Shown here: in pieces, positions 49,740-59,464 of the stretch
Numbering within the stretch: position 1 is the first letter of the stretch
Layout: every line of letters starts with the position of its first letter
Source of the DNA: Massilia soli
GTDB taxonomy: Bacteria; Pseudomonadota; Gammaproteobacteria; Burkholderiales; Burkholderiaceae_D
Reading direction: 5' to 3'
Length of the DNA stretch: 64,000 bases
Assembly (NCBI RefSeq): GCF_016809835.1
Contig: NZ_JAFBIL020000006.1
Span: 62,001 to 126,000, forward strand
The notes under the pieces: generated by a model
What the model was told of the DNA's origin: nothing
What the model saw: the letters and a program-made list of their open reading frames with translations, nothing else
Databases searched by the model: none
Translations under genes and position numbers: made by a program

Positions 49740-51737
49740 TTAAGCGGCCATGACCAGCTTGGCCTTGGCAACGACGTTGTCGACGGTGAAGCCGAAGTGT
49801 TTGAACAGCACCGGCGCCGGCGCCGATTCGCCGAAGGTGTCGATACCCACCACGGCGCCTTCGAGACCCACGTATTTATACCAAAAATCGGTGACGCCGG
49901 CTTCAATGGCGACGCGCGGTACGCCGCGCGTCAACACGCTGGCCTTGTAGGCCGCGTCCTGGCGGTCGAACACGTCGGTCGACGGCATCGACACCACGCG
50001 CACCGCGTTGCCTTCGGCGGTCAACGCATCGGCCGCCTTGAGCGCCAGTTCGATTTCCGAACCGGTGGCGATCAGGATGATCTGGGCGTTGGCGGCGTCG
50101 CGCAGCACGTAGCCGCCGCGCGCGATGTTGGCGACCTGCTCGGCGCTGCGTTCGACGAACGGCAGGTTCTGGCGCGAGAAGATCAGGGTTGCCGGGCCGT
50201 CCTTGCGCTGGACTGCCGCGCCCCATGCGACCATCGATTCGGTGGTGTCGCATGGACGCCAGTTGTCGAGGTTAGGGATCAGGCGCAGCGACGACACGTG
50301 CTCGACCGACTGGTGGGTCGGGCCGTCTTCGCCCAGGCCGATCGAGTCGTGGGTGAACACGAAGATCGAGCGCAGCTTCATCAGGGCCGCCATGCGCAGC
50401 GCGTTGCGGCTGTAGTCCGAGAAGGTCAGGAAGGTCGCGCCGAACGGGATGTAGCCGCCATGCAGGGCGACGCCGTTCATGATCGCGCTCATGCCGAACT
50501 CGCGCACGCCGTAATTGATATGGTTGCCTGGCTGGCCCGAGCGCACCGGGGTGATCTCTTTCCAGTTGGTCAGGTTCGAGCCGGTCAGGTCGGCCGAGCC
50601 GCCGAGGAACTCCGGCAGCGCCGGCGCCAGCGCCTGGATCGCGTTCTGGCTCGCCTTGCGGGTGGCGATGGTTTCCTTCTTCTCGACCGTCGCGGCGATG
50701 GCCTGGTCCAGCACTTGCTGGAAGTTGGCCGGCAGGTCGCCCTTCATGCGGCGCTCGAGCTCGGCGGCCAGCTCAGGGAATTGTGCGCGGTAGCCGTCGA
50801 ACTTGGCATTCCAGTCGCCCTCAACAGCGGCGCCCTGCTCTTTGGCATCCCATGCGCTGTAGATCGGCGCCGGAATGTCGAACGGGATCGCGTCCCATAC
50901 CAGGTGTTCGCGCACTGCCGCGATTTCCGCGTCGCCGAGCGCCGCGCCGTGGACCTTGTCGCCGCCTTGCAGGTTGGGCGAGCCCTTGCCGATGATGGTC
51001 TTGCAGCAGATCAGGGTTGGCTTGTCCGACTTCTTGGCCTGCGCGATGGCCGCGTCGACCGCCGCCACATCGTGGCCGTCGACGTCCGGGATCACGTTCC
51101 AGCCGTAGGACGCGAAACGCTGCGGGGTGTCGTCGGTGAACCAGCCTTCGACCTTGCCGTCGATCGAGATGCCGTTGTCGTCGTACAGTGCGATCAGCTT
51201 GTTCAGGCCGAGCGTGCCGGCCAGCGAGCACACTTCGTGCGAGATGCCTTCCATCAGGCAGCCGTCGCCCAGGAAGGCGTAGGTGTAGTGGTCGACGACG
51301 TCGTAGCCAGGCTTGTTGAATTCAGCGGCCAGCAGCCACTCCGACAGCGCCATGCCGACCGCGTTGGCGATACCCTGGCCGAGCGGGCCGGTGGTGGTCT
51401 CGATGCCTGGCGTGATGTCCACTTCCGGGTGGCCCGGGGTCTTCGAGTGCAGCTGGCGGAAGTTGCGCAGGTCGTCCATAGTCAGGTCGTAGCCCGACAG
51501 GTGCAGCAGCGCGTAGTGCAGCATCGAGCCGTGGCCGTTGGAGAGCAGGAAACGGTCGCGGTTGACCCACTTCGGGTTGGCCGGATTGTGCTTGTAATGC
51601 CCCGCCCACAGCGCGACAGCGATTTCAGCCATGCCCATAGGCATGCCAGGGTGGCCGGAATTGGCTTTTTGAACAGCGTCCATCGCCAGTGCGCGGATCG
51701 CGTTGGCCATCAGGGTGGTAGGGAGCGTAGGTTTCAT
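49740..51737 (-). CDS. tkt: Transketolase
   Basis: 665 residues from the ATG at 51737 (E. coli TktA 663). Start region [20 protein letters not shown]; thiamine diphosphate block [18 protein letters not shown] with DDNGISIDG; central [17 protein letters not shown]; and the C-terminal transketolase domain. It exchanges two-carbon units in the pentose phosphate pathway, linking glk-type sugar entry to gap. An ATG four codons upstream (51749) is in frame but unsupported, and neither start has a clear ribosome site. It begins divergently from rsmE, 130 nt away. Confidence 0.96.
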   Translation of the reverse strand: MKPTLPTTLMANAIRALAMDAVQKANSGHPGMPMGMAEIAVALWAGHYKHNPANPKWVNRDRFLLSNGHGSMLHYALLHLSGYDLTMDDLRNFRQLHSKTPGHPEVDITPGIETTTGPLGQGIANAVGMALSEWLLAAEFNKPGYDVVDHYTYAFLGDGCLMEGISHEVCSLAGTLGLNKLIALYDDNGISIDGKVEGWFTDDTPQRFASYGWNVIPDVDGHDVAAVDAAIAQAKKSDKPTLICCKTIIGKGSPNLQGGDKVHGAALGDAEIAAVREHLVWDAIPFDIPAPIYSAWDAKEQGAAVEGDWNAKFDGYRAQFPELAAELERRMKGDLPANFQQVLDQAIAATVEKKETIATRKASQNAIQALAPALPEFLGGSADLTGSNLTNWKEITPVRSGQPGNHINYGVREFGMSAIMNGVALHGGYIPFGATFLTFSDYSRNALRMAALMKLRSIFVFTHDSIGLGEDGPTHQSVEHVSSLRLIPNLDNWRPCDTTESMVAWGAAVQRKDGPATLIFSRQNLPFVERSAEQVANIARGGYVLRDAANAQIILIATGSEIELALKAADALTAEGNAVRVVSMPSTDVFDRQDAAYKASVLTRGVPRVAIEAGVTDFWYKYVGLEGAVVGIDTFGESAPAPVLFKHFGFTVDNVVAKAKLVMAA

Positions 51738-51867
51738 GGATTGAATCATTGAGGTCGTGGATGGGAATGCGCTGCAAGGACAGGCTTGCTTAACCAAGTA
51801 TTTTACCAGAGCGGGGGGGCGCCGAATTAAAATGCCCTCATTTCCACCGACAAGTTGCAGGATTTTC

Positions 51868-52593
51868 ATGCCACGTTTCTATTGCTCCGAGCCGCTCAGC
51901 ATCGGCGCCACCATTGCCCTTCCCGAGGCTGTCGCCCACCACGTGCACGTGGTGCGCCTGCAGCCGGGCGACGAGCTGTGCCTGTTCGACGGCACCGGCG
52001 GCGAGTACAAGGCGGTGCTGGCCAGCGTCGAGAAACGCCGCGCCACCGCCGCCATCGTCAGCCATGACGCGCGCGAGGCTGAACTGGCGTACCAGCTGAC
52101 CCTGGCGCAGGCGCTGCCGGAAGGCAGCAAGATGGACTGGATCATCGAAAAGGCGGTGGAACTGGGCGTGGGCCGCATCCAGCCGCTGGCGGCGCGGCGC
52201 TGCGTGGTCAAGCTATCGCCTGAGCGCGCGGGAAAAAAGCTGGACCACTGGCAGGCGGTGATCGTTGCGGCGTCCGAGCAAAGCGGGCGCAACCGGCTGG
52301 CGCAACTGGGCGAGCTGTGCGACTTCGAGCGCTGGATCGGCAGCGCCGAGATGTCCAGCTGCATCTTGCTGACCCCGCGCGCGACCCAGTCGCTGGCCGC
52401 ATGGACCCGCGCCACGCCGCCGCACGCGGTCAGCCTGATGATCGGGCCGGAAGGCGGCTACACCCAGCAGGAAGAACATGCGGCGATTGCCAAAGGCGCG
52501 ATCGCGCTGTCGATGGGGCCGCGCATCCTGCGCACCGAGACGGCCGGGCTGGCGGCGCTGGCGGCCATCAATGCGGCCTGGGGCGGGATGTAG
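51868..52593 (+). CDS. rsmE: RsmE, 16S rRNA (uracil-1498-N3)-methyltransferase
   Basis: 241 residues. The SPOUT-type knot motifs are present: [17 protein letters not shown] and [16 protein letters not shown]. An N-terminal PUA-like start ([19 protein letters not shown]) is also seen. It methylates U1498 of 16S rRNA in the decoding region. AGGA lies 5 nt before the ATG at 51868; the frame is open further upstream, but the family begins here. A bidirectional terminator follows before TBDR 4. Confidence 0.95.
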   Translation: MPRFYCSEPLSIGATIALPEAVAHHVHVVRLQPGDELCLFDGTGGEYKAVLASVEKRRATAAIVSHDAREAELAYQLTLAQALPEGSKMDWIIEKAVELGVGRIQPLAARRCVVKLSPERAGKKLDHWQAVIVAASEQSGRNRLAQLGELCDFERWIGSAEMSSCILLTPRATQSLAAWTRATPPHAVSLMIGPEGGYTQQEEHAAIAKGAIALSMGPRILRTETAGLAALAAINAAWGGM

Positions 52594-52746
52594 GCCGCGC
52601 TGCGCCACCGCCGCCAGTGATCGCGCGGAGCCGCCCTGCCGCTCCGGGTACCCGGGCTCTTACTGCATGACGGCCACGTGCGGTAGGGCGGATAAGCCGG
52701 CAAGGGCGCATCCGCATGCAGGCCAGTAGCGTATCCGCACCCAAAA

Positions 52747-52779
52747 AAAAGCCCCGCAAGTTTCCTTGCGGGGCTTTTT
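52747..52779. terminator. Bidirectional intrinsic terminator between rsmE and TBDR 4
   Basis: GCCCCGCAAG / CTTGCGGGGC with a 4-nt loop, an A run on the left and a T run on the right. It lies in the 200-nt gap between convergent rsmE and TBDR 4. Apart from it, that gap holds nothing I recognise. Confidence 0.92.
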
Positions 52780-52797
52780 GCTTGCTAAGTGTTTAGC

Positions 52798-55563
52798 TTA
52801 GAAGGTGTAGCTGCTGTTGAGGTACAGGGTGCGGCCCATGGTATCTGCATAACGCGGGTCGTAGCCAACCTGGTGGCCCGACGAGGTACGCAGGGACAGT
52901 GGCGGCTCCTTGTCCATCAGGTTCTTGACGCCCAGGCGAACATCCCACTTCTTGCTGATGTTGTACTTGCCCTGGTAGTCGATGGTCGAGTACGACGGCA
53001 CCTGCAGGCGGATCGCCTGGGTGATGTTGGCCTTGGTGGCGACGTTGTACGGGTTGGCCGCAGCATCGGTGTAACCATTGCGGTAGTTCAAGGTCAGCGA
53101 GTTGACCATCTTGCCCGTTTCCAGCGCTGCGGTGAAGCGAGCGATGTTGCGGAAGGTGACGGCGTTGTTGATGCCGTAACGGTCCAGGCTATCGGTCCAG
53201 ACGTTGTCGGTACCTGGCGTGGTGTAGTCAGCCTTGAGCATGTGGGTGCCGTTGACGTTGACCGACAGCTTGCCGAACGAGTACTTCTCGCCAACGGTGA
53301 AGTCCCAGTCGATACCACGGTAGTGCGAGCGGCCGATGTTGATCGGCGCCTGCAGGAACGACCACTTCAGCTCGCCCGTTGCCGGGTTGGTGAACGACGA
53401 GAACAGTTGACGGAACTTGGCCGGATCGGCAAACGCCTGGATCTCGCTCACTGCCGAGACCTGGTTGGTCATGCGCACATCCCACAGGTCGGCGCCGAAG
53501 GTGACGCTGTTCGACGGCTCGATGCGGAAGCCAATGGTGAACTGCTCCGATTCCTCAGGGCTCAGGTTCGGGTTGCCGCCGCGCTTGACGTCATACTGCG
53601 CCTTGCCTGGACGGCAGAAGCCTGCGTTCTCGGCCTCGAGCGCCGGTGGGCAGGTGTACGAACCGGCGGTGAAGCCAGCCGAAACGATCTTGCCGGCGAT
53701 CGAGTCCTGGTCAGCAACGCGGAAGCCGGTGCCGTAGGAAGCGCGCAGCAGGACCTGCTGGGTTGGCGACCAGCGTGCGGTGACCTTGTAGGTGCTGGCG
53801 TCTTGCGATTCGCCGACCTTGGTGTTAAGCAGCGCGTCTTCCACTGCCGAGTACTTGTCCCAACGGACAGCGGCGGTCATTTCCAGGTTCTTCATGACCG
53901 GCAGTGCCAGTTCGGCGAAGGCGCCGGTCGATTCACGGGTGTAATCGTTTTCCGCCGGAGCGCTGAACGCGTAGATGGTGCCGGTCTTGGCCGCAGCGGT
54001 CGCGGTCTGGACTTGCTGCAGTTCGCGGTAGTCGGCGCCGACTGCCACGCTGGCGGTGCCGCCTGGCAGTTCGAACACTTCACGCGAGCCGCGCAGGTCG
54101 AAGCCCTTCATGTCCGAGTACGCTTCGCGGATCGAACCCTTGAACAGCGAGTTCTGGATCAGCGTCTTGGTCGCTTCGCTCTGCGAACCCGATGGTGCGA
54201 ACGGGTCGAAGGTGCGGTTGGTCAGCATTGCGCGGAACTCGGTGTTGAGCATGTAGCCGCCGGTGTACTTCTCGTTGATCTTGTACTTCGACAAGGTCAC
54301 GGCGCTGTTCAGGTCCCAACCGTAGGCATTGGCTTCCACGCCGGCCACCAGGTGGCGCACGTCGGTGATGGTCTGGCTGTCGCGGGTACCCCAGTCAACG
54401 GCGCGGAACTGCGCCACTGCGCCGGTTGCCAGTTCTTGCTGGGCCGGGGTCAGGTACGGCTGGATGTACTGGGTGTACAGCGGCGTGCCTTTCGGGATGC
54501 TGACGTTGACCGGGTTGGCCGCGATACGCGCGGTCAGGTCGAAACGGCCCAGCGACAGGTCGGCGAATGCGACTGCGTTCTCGCCCAGCTTGACGCGGCC
54601 GCTCGAGAAGAAGGTGTCGCGCTTCGATTCAGGAATGATCTCGACGGTGGCGGCGAAGTCGAACGAGCAGAAGTTGGTCAGCGCGTCGTTCGACAGGTAC
54701 GGCACGTTCAGTTCGGCGCATTGGCCGTTCTTCTTCTGGAACGGGTTGAAGCCGATGCCCTTGTTGACAGCCGGGTTGGTGAACGACACGGTGGCGTTCG
54801 CTGGAACGGTCGAGGTCGAGGTACGGTCGTAGATGTAGTTCACGCCTTCATGGGTGAACGGGATGTACGCGGTCTGGGCGAAGCGGCGCTGTGGCGCCTT
54901 CAGCTGGCGCTGCTCGTCGTGACGGTAGGTCATCAGGACGTTGTAGCCGTCGGTGTCCAGATCGCCGAAGCCGCCGGTGATGCTGGCGTTGGCGCTCTTG
55001 CCGCCTTCGTGTTCAGGATGCACGTAGCCGGCGTCAACCGACAGGCCCTGGTAGTTCTTCTTGAGGATGAAGTTGATCACGCCAGCGATCGCGTCAGCGC
55101 CGTACAGTGCCGACGCGCCGTCGGTCAGCACTTCAACGCGCTCGACCGCCGACAGCGGGATCGAGTTCAGGTTGACCGAGCTGCCGCTGTCCTGCAGTGG
55201 CGCCAGGCGGCGGCCGTTCAGCAGGACCAGGGTGTACGCGCCGCCCAGGTCGTGGATCGACGCGGTGGTGCGGCCACCCGAGTTGGTGCCCGCTGCGATC
55301 GCTTCAATGGTGAAACCCTGCATCGCTGGCAGCTTCTGGACCAGGTCCGAGACCGTGGTCGCGCCGGTGCGGGCGATGGTTTCTTTCGAAATGACTTGCA
55401 CTGGCAAAGCGCCTTCGCGCTGGATGCGCTTGATTGCCGAGCCGGTGATCTCCACGCGCTGGATGACTTGCTCTTGCGCCAGCGCGTTCGCGCCGACCAA
55501 GCCTGCCAGCAGGCCGATGGCCATGCGTACCGAACGCACGCCAGTTTTCTCTTTAAAGAACAT
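52798..55563 (-). CDS. TonB-dependent outer membrane receptor (TBDR 4)
   Basis: 921 residues. Signal peptide cut near ALA|QE (residue 29); TonB-box-like IQRVEITG at 34-41; plug with YTLVLLNGRRLA, VNLNSIPLSAVERVEVLTDG and GADAIAGVINFILKK; barrel ending YLNSSYTF. Its N-terminus closely matches TBDR 2 at 31813-34467, pointing to gene duplication. The ligand is unknown. The 5-prime leader region has two perfect inverted repeats (see 55731-55765). Confidence 0.93.
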   Translation of the reverse strand: MFFKEKTGVRSVRMAIGLLAGLVGANALAQEQVIQRVEITGSAIKRIQREGALPVQVISKETIARTGATTVSDLVQKLPAMQGFTIEAIAAGTNSGGRTTASIHDLGGAYTLVLLNGRRLAPLQDSGSSVNLNSIPLSAVERVEVLTDGASALYGADAIAGVINFILKKNYQGLSVDAGYVHPEHEGGKSANASITGGFGDLDTDGYNVLMTYRHDEQRQLKAPQRRFAQTAYIPFTHEGVNYIYDRTSTSTVPANATVSFTNPAVNKGIGFNPFQKKNGQCAELNVPYLSNDALTNFCSFDFAATVEIIPESKRDTFFSSGRVKLGENAVAFADLSLGRFDLTARIAANPVNVSIPKGTPLYTQYIQPYLTPAQQELATGAVAQFRAVDWGTRDSQTITDVRHLVAGVEANAYGWDLNSAVTLSKYKINEKYTGGYMLNTEFRAMLTNRTFDPFAPSGSQSEATKTLIQNSLFKGSIREAYSDMKGFDLRGSREVFELPGGTASVAVGADYRELQQVQTATAAAKTGTIYAFSAPAENDYTRESTGAFAELALPVMKNLEMTAAVRWDKYSAVEDALLNTKVGESQDASTYKVTARWSPTQQVLLRASYGTGFRVADQDSIAGKIVSAGFTAGSYTCPPALEAENAGFCRPGKAQYDVKRGGNPNLSPEESEQFTIGFRIEPSNSVTFGADLWDVRMTNQVSAVSEIQAFADPAKFRQLFSSFTNPATGELKWSFLQAPINIGRSHYRGIDWDFTVGEKYSFGKLSVNVNGTHMLKADYTTPGTDNVWTDSLDRYGINNAVTFRNIARFTAALETGKMVNSLTLNYRNGYTDAAANPYNVATKANITQAIRLQVPSYSTIDYQGKYNISKKWDVRLGVKNLMDKEPPLSLRTSSGHQVGYDPRYADTMGRTLYLNSSYTF

Positions 55564-55730
55564 ATAGGTCCTAGTTATAGTTTGCGATGAGACGTAAGCC
55601 CATTCGATGGAAGACGATCTGTGTCGCTTGAAAAATTTCCAAAACGAAATGAAGCTACGTGCGCGGTATTATGTCGGCACTGTGACAAATTGGGAAATGT
55701 ACTGAATGATCTATGGCGAATTTACAACAC

Positions 55731-55765
55731 GTGCATATATTGCACGGCCTCTCAAGCGAGAGGCC
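55731..55765. promoter_or_regulatory. Two adjacent perfect inverted repeats upstream of TBDR 4
   Basis: GTGCATATATTGCAC (55731-55745, arms GTGCA/TGCAC) directly abuts GGCCTCTC-AAGC-GAGAGGCC (55746-55765), an 8-bp GC-rich stem. They lie 170-200 nt upstream of the TBDR 4 start. No T run follows the stem, so it is not a clean terminator. The first repeat shares its TGCATAT core with motifs near other TBDRs. The rest of 55564-55730 is AT-rich with no gene. Confidence 0.55.
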
Positions 55766-55782
55766 AAACATCCGGGCAAACG

Positions 55783-55819
55783 AAAAAAAGCCGTTCAGCG
55801 ATTAACTGAACGGCTTTTG
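55783..55819 (-). terminator. Intrinsic terminator of TBDR 5
   Basis: AAAAGCCGTTCAG / CTGAACGGCTTTT with a 7-nt loop. The minus strand continues into a T run. It is about 70 nt after the TBDR 5 stop. Confidence 0.92.
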
Positions 55820-55888
55820 TTGTTAATTCCCAGCATTTTTTAATGCGCTACAACCACCGGGCCACCGCGAGGCCAGCCCGGCCAAGCA

Positions 55889-58800
55889 TTAGAACTTGTG
55901 GTCGTAGGAGACCGAGAAGCGGCCCGAACGTGGTGCGGTCAGCGACAACGGGGTCTGGTACAGCGAGCTGATACGGGTACCGTTGTTGTACGCTTCGGTC
56001 ACGTTCTGGACAACCTGGCGGTTGGTCACGTTGAACACGTCGAGGCGCAGCTGCAGGCCAGGAACCATTGCTGGCTTGTAGGCAACGTTCAGGTCCAGGC
56101 GGTTATCCCATGGCAGACGGCCCAGGGTACCACGTGGGGTGATGACGTTTTCCGCACGGGTTGCACCACCGCAGTAGAAGGTCTGGTTGCTGTAGTTCGG
56201 CGAGTCGCCAGGCGCGGCGGCGCTACCGATACAGCTGCGTGGACGGCCCGATGCCAGCAGGATGTTACCGCCGACGGTGACTTCAGGCATGACCTGGTAG
56301 AAACCGTAAGCCTTGACCTGGTGTTCGCGGTCGTTTGGCAGCAAGCCATCGGCGCCGATCATCAGCTCTGGGTAATCCCAGGTCGAGGTCACAGCGACGT
56401 CAGCCTGGCCGTTGTCCGAACGGACCTGGCCTTCGGTGTTGCCCTTGTTCTTAGACCAGGTGTACATCAGCTTGCCGTACCAGCCGTTGCGCAGTGGGTG
56501 CTCAGCGAACACGTCAACTGCGGCGTAGGTACGCTTAGGCTTGCCGAAGCCCTGCTCTTGCGCGGTCAGGAACACTTTGCTCAGCTTGGAAGCGTCGCCG
56601 GTGTAGTCCACGAAGAAGGTGTTGTCCTGACCTGGGTTAAAGGTCTGGCAAGTGTTACCCCACAGTGGGTTGGTGATCGCGATGTTGTTCGCGGCCGCAT
56701 AGCGCTCGAACGGACGCACGTCGCAGAAGTCATCGATGGTCGACTGCAGCTTACGGTAGGTTGCCTTGCCGCCGAAGTTCAGGCTAGGCGAGAACGCCTT
56801 TTCGAAACCAACGGTCAGCTCGTCCTGGAAGGCTGGCTTCATGTCGAGGGCAGCGAGGGTTGCCACGACTTTGTCCTGGCCATACTCGTTGTTGTTCGAC
56901 AGAGGCTGGCTCAGCTGAACCAGGCCGGTTGGTGCGCCGTTCGCGTCAACGCCGCTGTACGTGTAGTACTGGGCGGTGAAGGTCGAGCGGCCCGCGCCAC
57001 GCACCGAGATGTGGGTTGGAATCGGCACCGAGTAACGGCCAGCGGTACCAAATACCTTCAGGCTCGAATCGCCATTGACGTCCCATGCTGCTGCGAAACG
57101 CGGCATGATCTGGTTCGTCATTTCCAGGAAGGTGGTCTTGCTGTCGTTCTGGTTCTTGAACGACTCGCTACGCACGCCCAGGGTCAGCAGCAGGTCCTTG
57201 GTGGCCTGGTACTTGTCTTCCAGGTAAAACGCGCTCTGCTCGCCGAACGAATCGGTCACGGTCGAGAACAGGTTCTTGGTCACGTAGTAACCCTGGGTGC
57301 CGTAGCCGCCGCCGGTTGCCGGTGCAGGAATCAGCACGCCAGCCGGGCCGTCCAGTGGTGCGTTCGGGGTGTCGGTACGGAAGTAAGTCCAGGTACCGCC
57401 ACCGGCGCGGATGTCACCGGCTTTCATCGACTCAACCTTGTTCTGGTCGACGCCACCACGGATGGTGTGCGCGCCAATGCGATATTCCAGGTCGATACGG
57501 GCGGCTTTCACAACATCCTTCGAGCCCGGCGCCAGGATGGTGCCGGTAATGCCCTGCGGATTGTTGTAGGTCAGGCCAGGAACGCGGTCCGCAGGCGCCG
57601 ACGACACCTGGAACAGGGTCGGGTTGTAGCCTGGGAAGTCGTTGCTGTGCTCGGAATCGGTCTGGCCATACAGCGCGGTCAGGGTCAGGTCCTGGGTCAG
57701 GTTACCCGTGTACTTCGCCATGTTGGTCTTGCCGCCGTTGTCGTTCACGTTGACCAGCGTCTGGGACGACGTCACGGTGCCCGTACGGGTGCGGGTTGCA
57801 TAGTCGAAGCCGCTGTCAGCGATTTCCACGGTCGGGGTATCACCGAGCGCGGTGAATTCGAGGCGGTGGTCGTTGGTGATGTTCCAGTCGACCTTGGCCA
57901 TGTAGCGTTCGACCTGGGTGTTGCGGTCGCGCCAGCCGTTGCGGGTGTTCGAGGTACCGACGCGGAAACCATTGACCAGGCCCTGGTCGGTCTCGGTTTT
58001 TTCAGCAGCAGCGAAGAAGAACAGCTTGTCTTCGATGATCGGGCCGCCGACGTACGCGCCGTACACCTTGCGCTCCTGGGTGTTTTGCGCGCGCGCCAGA
58101 CGCAGGGTGCCGTCAGTTGCCGAGTTGTACGATGCGCCGGTCGTCGCGTAGTAGATGTCTTTCGACGATGCGCGCCACGATTTTGGCTCGATGGTGACGA
58201 TGCCGCCAGCTTCCCAGTTGTTGGTGCCGCTCTTGGTGATGATGTTGACCACGCCACCGATCGAACGGCCGAACTCGGCGCCGAAGCCGCCGGTCAGGAC
58301 CTGTGCTTCAGCAATCGCGCCGAACGGCAGCTGGGATGCGCCCAGGCCGGTCAGTGGGTTGACGACAGGGAAACCGTTGATGTAGTACGAGTTTTCCGAA
58401 GCAGCACCGCCGCCGAACGAAGCACCGCCGGCGAAACGCGAGTCGGCGCGGGTGGTGTTCGGCGCCAGCTGGATAATTGCTTCAACGTTGCGCGCGATTG
58501 GCAGTGCTGCCAGCTGGCGCGAGTTGAACGTGGCACCGTTGTTGGTGCTGGTTACGTCGATGGTGCGACGCTGGCCGGTAATCTGAACCGTTTGAACGCC
58601 GCTTGGCGGCGCGCTGAAGACAGCTTCGGCACCCTGGCCGATGCTGGCGTCAACTTCGGTGGTGCCCACGACGGTGGTGCCCTTCATCTGCGTGACGCGG
58701 TAGGTACCGGTCGGCAGCGAGGTAGCCTGGAAGCGACCTTGCGCGTCCGGAGTCAGCGTACGCTTGAGGCCAGTTGCCGCGTTTTCGATCATCACCTTGA

Positions 58801-58942
58801 CGTCAGCGCCAGGGGTCACGGTACCGTAGATGCTACCGGTTGCGTTCGATTGCGCCATCGCTGGTGCGGTCACTGCGAGGCTCAGGGCCGATGCGCTGAA
58901 CGCGACGGTCAAGGCGTGCACTAAAACGGTTTTTCTCAACAT
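55889..58942 (-). CDS. Oar-like TonB-dependent receptor with carboxypeptidase-regulatory-like N-domain (TBDR 5)
   Basis: 1017 residues. Signal peptide cut near AMA|QS (residue 30). Residues about 35-110 form a carboxypeptidase-regulatory-like beta sandwich (DAQGRFQATSLPTGTYRV), followed by a TonB-box-like VQTVQITG (116-123). The plug has GGASFGGGAASENSYYINGF and GGFGAEFGRSIGGVVNIITK, and the barrel ends GRFSVSYDHKF. It belongs to the Oar-like group, also seen in myxobacteria and xanthomonads. The ligand is unknown. A good AGGAAA ribosome site precedes the ATG. Confidence 0.93.
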   Translation of the reverse strand: MLRKTVLVHALTVAFSASALSLAVTAPAMAQSNATGSIYGTVTPGADVKVMIENAATGLKRTLTPDAQGRFQATSLPTGTYRVTQMKGTTVVGTTEVDASIGQGAEAVFSAPPSGVQTVQITGQRRTIDVTSTNNGATFNSRQLAALPIARNVEAIIQLAPNTTRADSRFAGGASFGGGAASENSYYINGFPVVNPLTGLGASQLPFGAIAEAQVLTGGFGAEFGRSIGGVVNIITKSGTNNWEAGGIVTIEPKSWRASSKDIYYATTGASYNSATDGTLRLARAQNTQERKVYGAYVGGPIIEDKLFFFAAAEKTETDQGLVNGFRVGTSNTRNGWRDRNTQVERYMAKVDWNITNDHRLEFTALGDTPTVEIADSGFDYATRTRTGTVTSSQTLVNVNDNGGKTNMAKYTGNLTQDLTLTALYGQTDSEHSNDFPGYNPTLFQVSSAPADRVPGLTYNNPQGITGTILAPGSKDVVKAARIDLEYRIGAHTIRGGVDQNKVESMKAGDIRAGGGTWTYFRTDTPNAPLDGPAGVLIPAPATGGGYGTQGYYVTKNLFSTVTDSFGEQSAFYLEDKYQATKDLLLTLGVRSESFKNQNDSKTTFLEMTNQIMPRFAAAWDVNGDSSLKVFGTAGRYSVPIPTHISVRGAGRSTFTAQYYTYSGVDANGAPTGLVQLSQPLSNNNEYGQDKVVATLAALDMKPAFQDELTVGFEKAFSPSLNFGGKATYRKLQSTIDDFCDVRPFERYAAANNIAITNPLWGNTCQTFNPGQDNTFFVDYTGDASKLSKVFLTAQEQGFGKPKRTYAAVDVFAEHPLRNGWYGKLMYTWSKNKGNTEGQVRSDNGQADVAVTSTWDYPELMIGADGLLPNDREHQVKAYGFYQVMPEVTVGGNILLASGRPRSCIGSAAAPGDSPNYSNQTFYCGGATRAENVITPRGTLGRLPWDNRLDLNVAYKPAMVPGLQLRLDVFNVTNRQVVQNVTEAYNNGTRISSLYQTPLSLTAPRSGRFSVSYDHKF

Positions 58943-59064
58943 TGTGATTTCCTAATTAATTTGAGCTTCACTCGTGGATCAGCTCGGGTAAGTTGTTGTA
59001 ATGCAAATCACGATTACTGCTTTGTCCCACTTATTGCTTCCCACCCCTTCGGGTTTTCTGCGAC

Positions 59065-59080
59065 TTTGACATAGATCAAA
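59065..59080. promoter_or_regulatory. FNR-like dyad upstream of TBDR 5
   Basis: TTTGACATAGATCAAA differs from the FNR-family consensus TTGAT-N4-ATCAA by one base in one arm and has extra symmetry outside. It is about 125 nt upstream of the TBDR 5 start and 385 nt from the dehydrogenase start. Confidence 0.55.
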
Positions 59081-59090
59081 ATTACATGGT

Positions 59091-59266
59091 TATGCATAGA
59101 ACCATAGCGAAACATTACATGTCAACAATCCCAAACATGCCTATGCATATAAACAACAGATTCGAAATTCGATGAAGATCAGCTATATATATACGACGAA
59201 GATGGCGCGTTGCAGCAGCTTAGGTCACGGCGCGCGCCTGATGAAGGCTTTTAGTGCATGCATATA
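59091..59266. promoter_or_regulatory. Cluster of three TATGCATA-like motifs upstream of TBDR 5
   Basis: TATGCATA (59091-59098), TATGCATAT (59142-59150) and TGCATGCATATA (59255-59266). Related 8-mers lie at 28291 and 31656. In a GC-rich genome such AT-rich palindromic octamers should be rare, although the intergenic background here is itself AT-rich. Confidence 0.4.
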
Positions 59267-59464
59267 CAGATGTTGCAAGAAGTTATACAAGATATGCTCA
59301 ATAATGGTGCAATAGCTACCCTGCCGCACTGCAACAGACCCGTGCAGATGTCCGCCGGGCGGCGGTATCGGCGCGACAACATGCCCGATGCCGTCCATCG
59401 GAGGTAAAATAGAGGGTTGTAGTCGAAAACCTCCCTTTTTTTATGCCTGGACGGAATACGTACG

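Larger units (their letters stand above)
58943..59464. other. AT-rich divergent region between TBDR 5 and the FAD dehydrogenase
   Basis: No gene is supported in these 520 bases. They contain an FNR-like dyad (59065-59080) and three copies of a TATGCATA-type motif (59091-59098 within TGGT...AACCA arms, 59142-59150, 59255-59266). A GGAGGT/ACCTCC pair followed by seven Ts (59400-59442) lies just before the dehydrogenase. The motif density suggests a regulated promoter for TBDR 5. Confidence 0.5.

Noticed and set aside
48798-51752. 984-codon open frame antisense to gap and tkt
   Set aside because: It crosses two recognised genes and their spacer; composition-driven shadow.
52789-55590. 933-codon open frame antisense to TBDR 4
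   Set aside because: Antisense shadow; no motif and no start signal.
55898-58924. 1008-codon open frame antisense to TBDR 5
   Set aside because: Antisense shadow; no recognisable domain.
59400-59442. GGAGGT / ACCTCC hairpin with seven Ts before the FAD gene as a terminator
   Set aside because: The loop of 23 nt and 6-bp stem make it weak, and the sequence can instead be read as a -10 (TAAAAT) plus leader. Left unassigned.
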